A program made the position numbers and the translations under genes. Shown here one piece after another: positions 5,199-7,823 of a stretch of DNA of 7,823 nucleotides (the stretch's first letter is position 1; every line of letters starts with the position of its first letter). Source of the stretch: Atopostipes sp043425375. GTDB lineage: Bacteria; Bacillota; Bacilli; Lactobacillales; Carnobacteriaceae_A. A model generated the notes under the pieces. The model did no database searches. It had not been told where the DNA came from and saw only the letters and a program-made list of their open reading frames with translations. Location: assembly GCA_043425375.1 (NCBI GenBank), contig JBHWQC010000129.1, positions 1 through 7,823 on the forward strand, given 5' to 3'.

Positions 5199-6206
5199 TT
5201 GAAAATACTAAAAACAGAGAAACAACAAGTATTGGGAATGAAGCCGACGAAGTTGGAAATGCTTCAAGAAATCGATAAGCGTGGAGGACTGAAGCACCAC
5301 AAGAAATTTAAAGATGAGCTGTATCGGTTAGAAAAGGGACTCGAGGGCGAGGAGCGCCTGATCGACTATCTCAAAACTTTCGGATTGCCAAATTGGGTAG
5401 GTATCCGCAATCTGTGGCTGGAGCACTTTGGTGAATTTGAGTGCGATTTGTTGCTGCTTACGCAAGCGGGACCGGTGGCTTTTGAAGTGAAGAATTATTT
5501 AGGCGCATTGGAACTCCAAAACAATCAATGTTTTATCAACGGCAAGATTATCGGCCACAACCCCTTTAGTCAGGCGCAAAAGGTTGTGGCGAATGTGCAG
5601 GAAATCCTGCAAACGCCGACTGTACAAGGGGTGCTTGCCTTTACCGGCGAACACAATTCGGTCCAGCTGCACGACCCGATCGCGGGGCTCAACGTTTTGA
5701 TGCTTAATCAGCTGCAGCACTTTATCCGTCAGTTGGCGGCTTTTGACCGAACCCCGCAAAATCGGCCCATCCCCACCGCGACTTATCTACAAACACTCGA
5801 CCATTTTGAAATTGGCAAGCCCTCCAAAGAACAAGACCTCCCAGGTGAAATGAAAACCGGGGTGAGAGGGGGGATTCATTGTTGCCACTGCAATCATTTT
5901 AACTTGAAGCGGGATAAAAACTATCTTATTTGCCGATGTGGCATGTATGAGCCGTATGAAGAAGCGATTGTGCGCACGATCTGTGAATATGGTGTGATCT
6001 ACCCAGAGAGGGAGCTGACCACAAAAGCGCTGACTGACTTTTTTGGCGGTGAAGTCTCTGAGAGCACCGTGTTTCGTCACCTGACGAAACACTTCAAGCG
6101 AGTGGGTAAACGAAAAAGCGCACATTATATCAATACGAAGATCGTGCTTGATAAAAATAGAGCGGCTTTTGATTTGTCGCAGCCCAAATATATGCGCATT
6201 TCATAA
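5199..6206 (+). CDS. NERD nuclease-like domain protein with zinc ribbon and HTH, copy B
   Basis: The protein has 335 residues from TTG 5199, chosen because AGAGGTGA lies 5 nt upstream and the copy at 292 starts identically. An in-frame TTG at 5169 lies before the ribosome binding site and is rejected. By hand count it is identical to copy A at 234 of 335 positions (70%) with no gaps. All putative active residues are kept: GLEGEERL (47-54), FECD (Asp83), FEVK (Glu96, Lys98) and NPFSQAQ (121-127). The zinc ligands Cys228, Cys231, Cys245 and Cys247 are also kept, as is the helix-turn-helix end STVFRHLTKHF (289-299). Divergence is concentrated at 161-200 and in the tail 301-329. That conservation pattern suggests both copies are functional rather than one decaying. 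The gene splits the uronate kinase operon and is enclosed by module B arrays. Function is unknown, as for copy A. Confidence 0.85.
   Translation: MKILKTEKQQVLGMKPTKLEMLQEIDKRGGLKHHKKFKDELYRLEKGLEGEERLIDYLKTFGLPNWVGIRNLWLEHFGEFECDLLLLTQAGPVAFEVKNYLGALELQNNQCFINGKIIGHNPFSQAQKVVANVQEILQTPTVQGVLAFTGEHNSVQLHDPIAGLNVLMLNQLQHFIRQLAAFDRTPQNRPIPTATYLQTLDHFEIGKPSKEQDLPGEMKTGVRGGIHCCHCNHFNLKRDKNYLICRCGMYEPYEEAIVRTICEYGVIYPERELTTKALTDFFGGEVSESTVFRHLTKHFKRVGKRKSAHYINTKIVLDKNRAAFDLSQPKYMRIS
6069..6092 (+). repeat. Perfect palindrome inside the copy B gene, sharing the array core
   Basis: GTGTTTCGTCA (6069-6079) and TGACGAAACAC (6082-6092) are separated by CC, base for base the same as 1162-1185 in copy A. 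The core CGTCA/TGACG equals that of the module B arms. The location encodes the end of the predicted helix-turn-helix. Confidence 0.85.
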
Positions 6207-6215
6207 AAAACGTAC

Positions 6216-6371
6216 TTTATCCGTCAAATACTCCAAATTTGACGAATAAACCGCGGGATATTCGTCAAAAAATAAAAATTTGACGGTTAAAAGTATTATA
6301 TTCGTCAAAAACTAAGATTTTGACGAATAAGTGTGAATATATCCGTCAAAATCAGAAATTTTGACGGATAA
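6216..6371 (+). repeat. Right repeat array of module B: four palindromic units
   Basis: Cores CGTCA start at 6222, 6263, 6303 and 6344 (period 41, 40, 41). The inverse TGACG starts at 6240, 6281, 6321 and 6362. All four spacers are 13 nt. The third unit forms a perfect 12-bp stem (6299-6310 with 6318-6329) around a 7-nt loop. The first core starts 16 bp after the gene stop, the same distance as in module A. The final TTGACG could act as a -35-like hexamer for the downstream epimerase, but no matching -10 box is seen at 16-18 nt. Confidence 0.93.
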
Positions 6372-6391
6372 TTTAAAAACTACAAAGAGAT

Positions 6392-6397
6392 AGGTGG
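6392..6397 (+). promoter_or_regulatory. Ribosome binding site deciding the epimerase start
   Basis: AGGTGG lies 5 nt before ATG 6403. An in-frame GTG at 6394 is inside this Shine-Dalgarno sequence and cannot be the start, so the protein begins MSKTVLVTG. Confidence 0.75.
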
Positions 6398-6402
6398 AAA
6401 AT

Positions 6403-7416
6403 ATGTCAAAAACAGTATTGGTTACAGGGGCAGCCGGTTTTATCGGTGCTTTTTTAAGCAAAGCACTCTTAAACGAAGGCCACACGGTCATTGGAATCGA
6501 CAATTTGAATGATTACTACGATGTCAATCTAAAACACGAGCGTCTCAAAACCCTTAAAAACAAAGAAAACTTTACTTTTCTAACACTCGACATTTCCGAC
6601 AAGGAAAAAGTCGCTGCATTATTTGAAGAAAGTCGTCCAAATATAGTCATCAACCTCGCGGCGCAGGCAGGCGTAAGATACTCAATCGAAAACCCAGACG
6701 TCTATATTCAAAGCAACATCGTGGGTTTCCACAATATCCTCGAAGCCTGCCGCGCCTACCCAGTCGACCACCTTATCTACGCCTCCTCGAGTTCTGTCTA
6801 CGGCGCCAATAAAAAAGTGCCCTTCGAGGAATCCGACCGCGTCGACAACCCGGTTTCCCTCTACGCGGCTACAAAAAAATCCAATGAGCTGATGGCCCAT
6901 ACTTATAGCCACCTCTACGGCATTCCCGCATCCGGCCTGCGCTTTTTCACGGTGTACGGCCCGATGGGGAGACCCGACATGGCTTATTTCAAGTTTGCGA
7001 ACATGTTCTTCGACAACGAACCCATCCGCATCTACAACGACGGCAACTTCGAAAACGATCTGTACCGCGATTTCACCTATGTGGATGACATCGTCGAAGG
7101 CATCATCGGCCTCCTGGAAACCCCCCCTTCGGAAAATGGGGAAGAGGCGCCGCATACGGTGTATAACATTGGCAACAACACGCCGGTGAGACTGATGGAT
7201 TTTATCCTGACGTTGGAAAAAGCCCTCGGAAAGGCACTCGGCCGTGAAATCGAATTTGAAAAAATCTACGAGCCGATCAAACCCGGCGACGTGCCGGCTA
7301 CTTACGCCAGCACCGACAAACTCGAAGAGGCGATCGGCTATAAACCAAGCACCACCATCGCAGAAGGCCTCCAGCGCTTCGCGAATTGGTATGTGGAATA
7401 TCATAATGTGAAATAA
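6403..7416 (+). CDS. UDP-glucuronate 4-epimerase (UDP-galacturonate forming)
   Basis: A 337-residue extended short-chain dehydrogenase of the nucleotide-sugar epimerase family, expected to interconvert UDP-glucuronate and UDP-galacturonate in the cytoplasm with bound NAD. TGAAGFIG (8-15) is the NAD-binding glycine motif, and Asp33 in IGIDNLNDYY is the adenosine-ribose ligand. The catalytic residues are in ASSSSVYG (127-134), Tyr154 and Lys158 (YAATK). NLNDYYDVNLK, VRYSIENPDVYI (91-102) and FFTVYGPMGRPDMAYFKF (181-198) are typical of uronate 4-epimerases of the LpsL/Cap1J group rather than GalE. The usual Trp in GPWGRPDM is Met here, a small deviation. In the salvage scheme it would link the kinase and nucleotidyltransferase product to the UDP-glucuronate/UDP-galacturonate pool for capsule or wall polysaccharide. 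It is separated from those genes only by module B. A terminator follows. Confidence 0.92.
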   Translation: MSKTVLVTGAAGFIGAFLSKALLNEGHTVIGIDNLNDYYDVNLKHERLKTLKNKENFTFLTLDISDKEKVAALFEESRPNIVINLAAQAGVRYSIENPDVYIQSNIVGFHNILEACRAYPVDHLIYASSSSVYGANKKVPFEESDRVDNPVSLYAATKKSNELMAHTYSHLYGIPASGLRFFTVYGPMGRPDMAYFKFANMFFDNEPIRIYNDGNFENDLYRDFTYVDDIVEGIIGLLETPPSENGEEAPHTVYNIGNNTPVRLMDFILTLEKALGKALGREIEFEKIYEPIKPGDVPATYASTDKLEEAIGYKPSTTIAEGLQRFANWYVEYHNVK

Positions 7417-7421
7417 AAAAC

Positions 7422-7463
7422 AAGGGCCCTTATCCCTTAGTGGTAAGGGTTCTTCGCATTTTA
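7422..7463 (+). terminator. Probable terminator after the epimerase gene
   Basis: AAGGGCCCTTA (7422-7432) pairs with TAAGGGTTCTT (7444-7454), with two G-U pairs. After a bulged T the stem continues CC/GG (7434-7435 with 7442-7443), leaving a 6-nt loop. A shorter alternative is CCCTTA/TAAGGG with loop GTGG. The tail, CGCATTTTAT, has only a modest T run. Placed 6 bp after the stop codon, it is the likely end of the operon. Confidence 0.65.
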
Positions 7464-7671
7464 TATGAACAATTTTGTCTAAAAAGTCATAATTGTTTTG
7501 ATAGCCCTTTCCTTTTTTAACTAGTTGTTGTATACTGGATGCAAGATTTAGAAAATACAGCAATAATTTTTTTGTCTTGAAGAAGAAGGAGGCACTCTAT
7601 CGCTTGTGTGGGAAGGGATGGCACTCAATTTTTGTCGAGTCAAAAACAAATTATATTAAAGGAGAGAGACA
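7464..7671 (+). other. Leader region before the YSIRK surface protein gene
   Basis: About 200 bp without a convincing gene. TATACT at 7531-7536, preceded by TTG, is a candidate -10 box, without a clear -35 at normal spacing. AAGGAGG (7586-7592) is a strong Shine-Dalgarno-like sequence well before the true start. GGCACTC occurs twice (7591-7597 and 7620-7626). AAAGGAGAG (7658-7666) is the ribosome binding site for the ATG at 7672. The long leader suggests that transcription starts near 7543, leaving a 5' untranslated region of about 130 nt. No known riboswitch is recognised. Confidence 0.4.
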
Positions 7672-7823
7672 ATGGTTGGAAGAAACAATGACGAAATGAA
7701 ACGTCAAAAAAGTACTGAAAAAGTACATAAATATTCAATCCGTAAATTCAAAAACGGAATCGCTTCAGCAGCAATTGGTACTTTATTACTAGGAGCAGCT
7801 GCAAACGTAGATGCGGTAAGTGC
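7672..7823 (+). CDS. YSIRK-signal surface protein, N-terminus only (partial)
   Basis: Only the first 50 codons are in the window. The protein begins MVGRNNDEMKRQKSTEKVHK, followed by the YSIRK-G/S motif (YSIRK at 21-25, Gly29, Ser32) and a hydrophobic segment (about 30-44) rich in Ala, Gly and Leu. Signal peptidase cleavage probably lies near NVDA-VSA (45-51). This signal class directs proteins to the division septum and is usually found on large LPXTG cell-wall-anchored adhesins or enzymes, so a large sortase-anchored protein is expected to continue to the right. AAAGGAGAG lies 5-7 nt before the ATG. Its function cannot be known from this fragment. The gene follows a terminator and has its own long leader, so it is a separate transcription unit from the epimerase. 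Confidence 0.9.
   Translation, partial: MVGRNNDEMKRQKSTEKVHKYSIRKFKNGIASAAIGTLLLGAAANVDAVS

Larger units (their letters stand above)
4965..6371 (+). other. Module B: second copy of the repeat-gene-repeat module, inside an operon
   Basis: Architecture as in module A: four units, leader of about 80 bp, 335-aa gene and four units, about 1.4 kb in all. It starts 5 bp after the nucleotidyltransferase stop and ends about 20 bp before the epimerase ribosome binding site. Without it the two genes would be about 36 bp apart. The outer arms are inverted with respect to each other (TATTCGTCA left, TGACGGATA right). No obvious direct duplication of the flanks (GCCCA left, TTTAAAAAC right) is visible, so a classical transposition target duplication is not supported. 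All coding strands point the same way, and no strong terminator is seen within the module apart from the array palindromes. Confidence 0.6.

Noticed and set aside
4965..6371. Classical insertion sequence or group II intron
   Set aside because: No transposase or reverse transcriptase, no visible target duplication, and the only gene encodes a NERD/zinc-ribbon/HTH protein. I therefore describe it as a module, not an IS.
6361..6389. Promoter for the epimerase from TTGACG of the last repeat
   Set aside because: No acceptable -10 hexamer lies 16-18 nt downstream. GATAAT at 6367-6372 has no -35 at a suitable distance.
6682..7563. Minus-strand frame of 293 codons opposite the epimerase gene
   Set aside because: It is antisense to a clear epimerase gene with all catalytic motifs, matches no family and crosses the terminator. 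It is a shadow frame.

Overview
The window looks like chromosomal DNA of a low-GC Gram-positive bacterium, most likely a member of the Lactobacillales. The evidence is the strong AGGAGG-type ribosome binding sites, the AT-rich intergenic regions, and a YSIRK-type signal peptide at the right end, a feature of streptococcal, staphylococcal and aerococcal surface proteins. I cannot fix the genus from sequence alone; Aerococcaceae or Streptococcaceae are plausible.

Layout. The window opens with the last 22 codons of an unidentified membrane or surface protein (1-69). Module A follows (about 55-1469): four palindromic repeat units, a conserved leader, a 335-aa protein with a NERD nuclease-like domain, a zinc ribbon and a predicted helix-turn-helix, then four more repeat units. 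gdhA, encoding glutamate dehydrogenase, lies on the minus strand (1519-2871) with its own terminator. A divergent plus-strand operon starts at 3006 with a galacturonokinase-like GHMP kinase, followed one base after its stop by a sugar-1-phosphate nucleotidyltransferase (4222-4959). Module B (about 4965-6371) has the same architecture as module A. After it come a UDP-glucuronate 4-epimerase (6403-7416), a terminator, a leader region of about 200 bp, and the start of a YSIRK surface protein (7672 onward).

Metabolic logic. The kinase, nucleotidyltransferase and epimerase form a plausible salvage route: uronic acid to uronic acid-1-phosphate to UDP-uronic acid, with interconversion of UDP-galacturonate and UDP-glucuronate. 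This would feed surface polysaccharide synthesis. Module B sits between the second and third genes; without it they would be about 36 bp apart.

The most interesting content is the pair of modules. Each carries a 335-aa gene with a TTG start (about 70% identical proteins by hand count), flanked on each side by exactly four imperfect palindromic units with a period of 40-42 bp. The repeat arms differ between modules (TTTACTSGTCA in A; TTATTCGTCAAA or TTATCCGTCAAA in B). The spacing inside each unit also differs: 14 nt in seven of eight A units, 13 nt in all eight B units. Arrays therefore co-vary with the protein copy they enclose. Both genes also carry, inside the helix-turn-helix coding region, a perfect palindrome with the same CGTCA/TGACG core. 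I do not recognise this as a described element. A self-recognising nuclease/repeat module, mobile or regulatory, is my working hypothesis.
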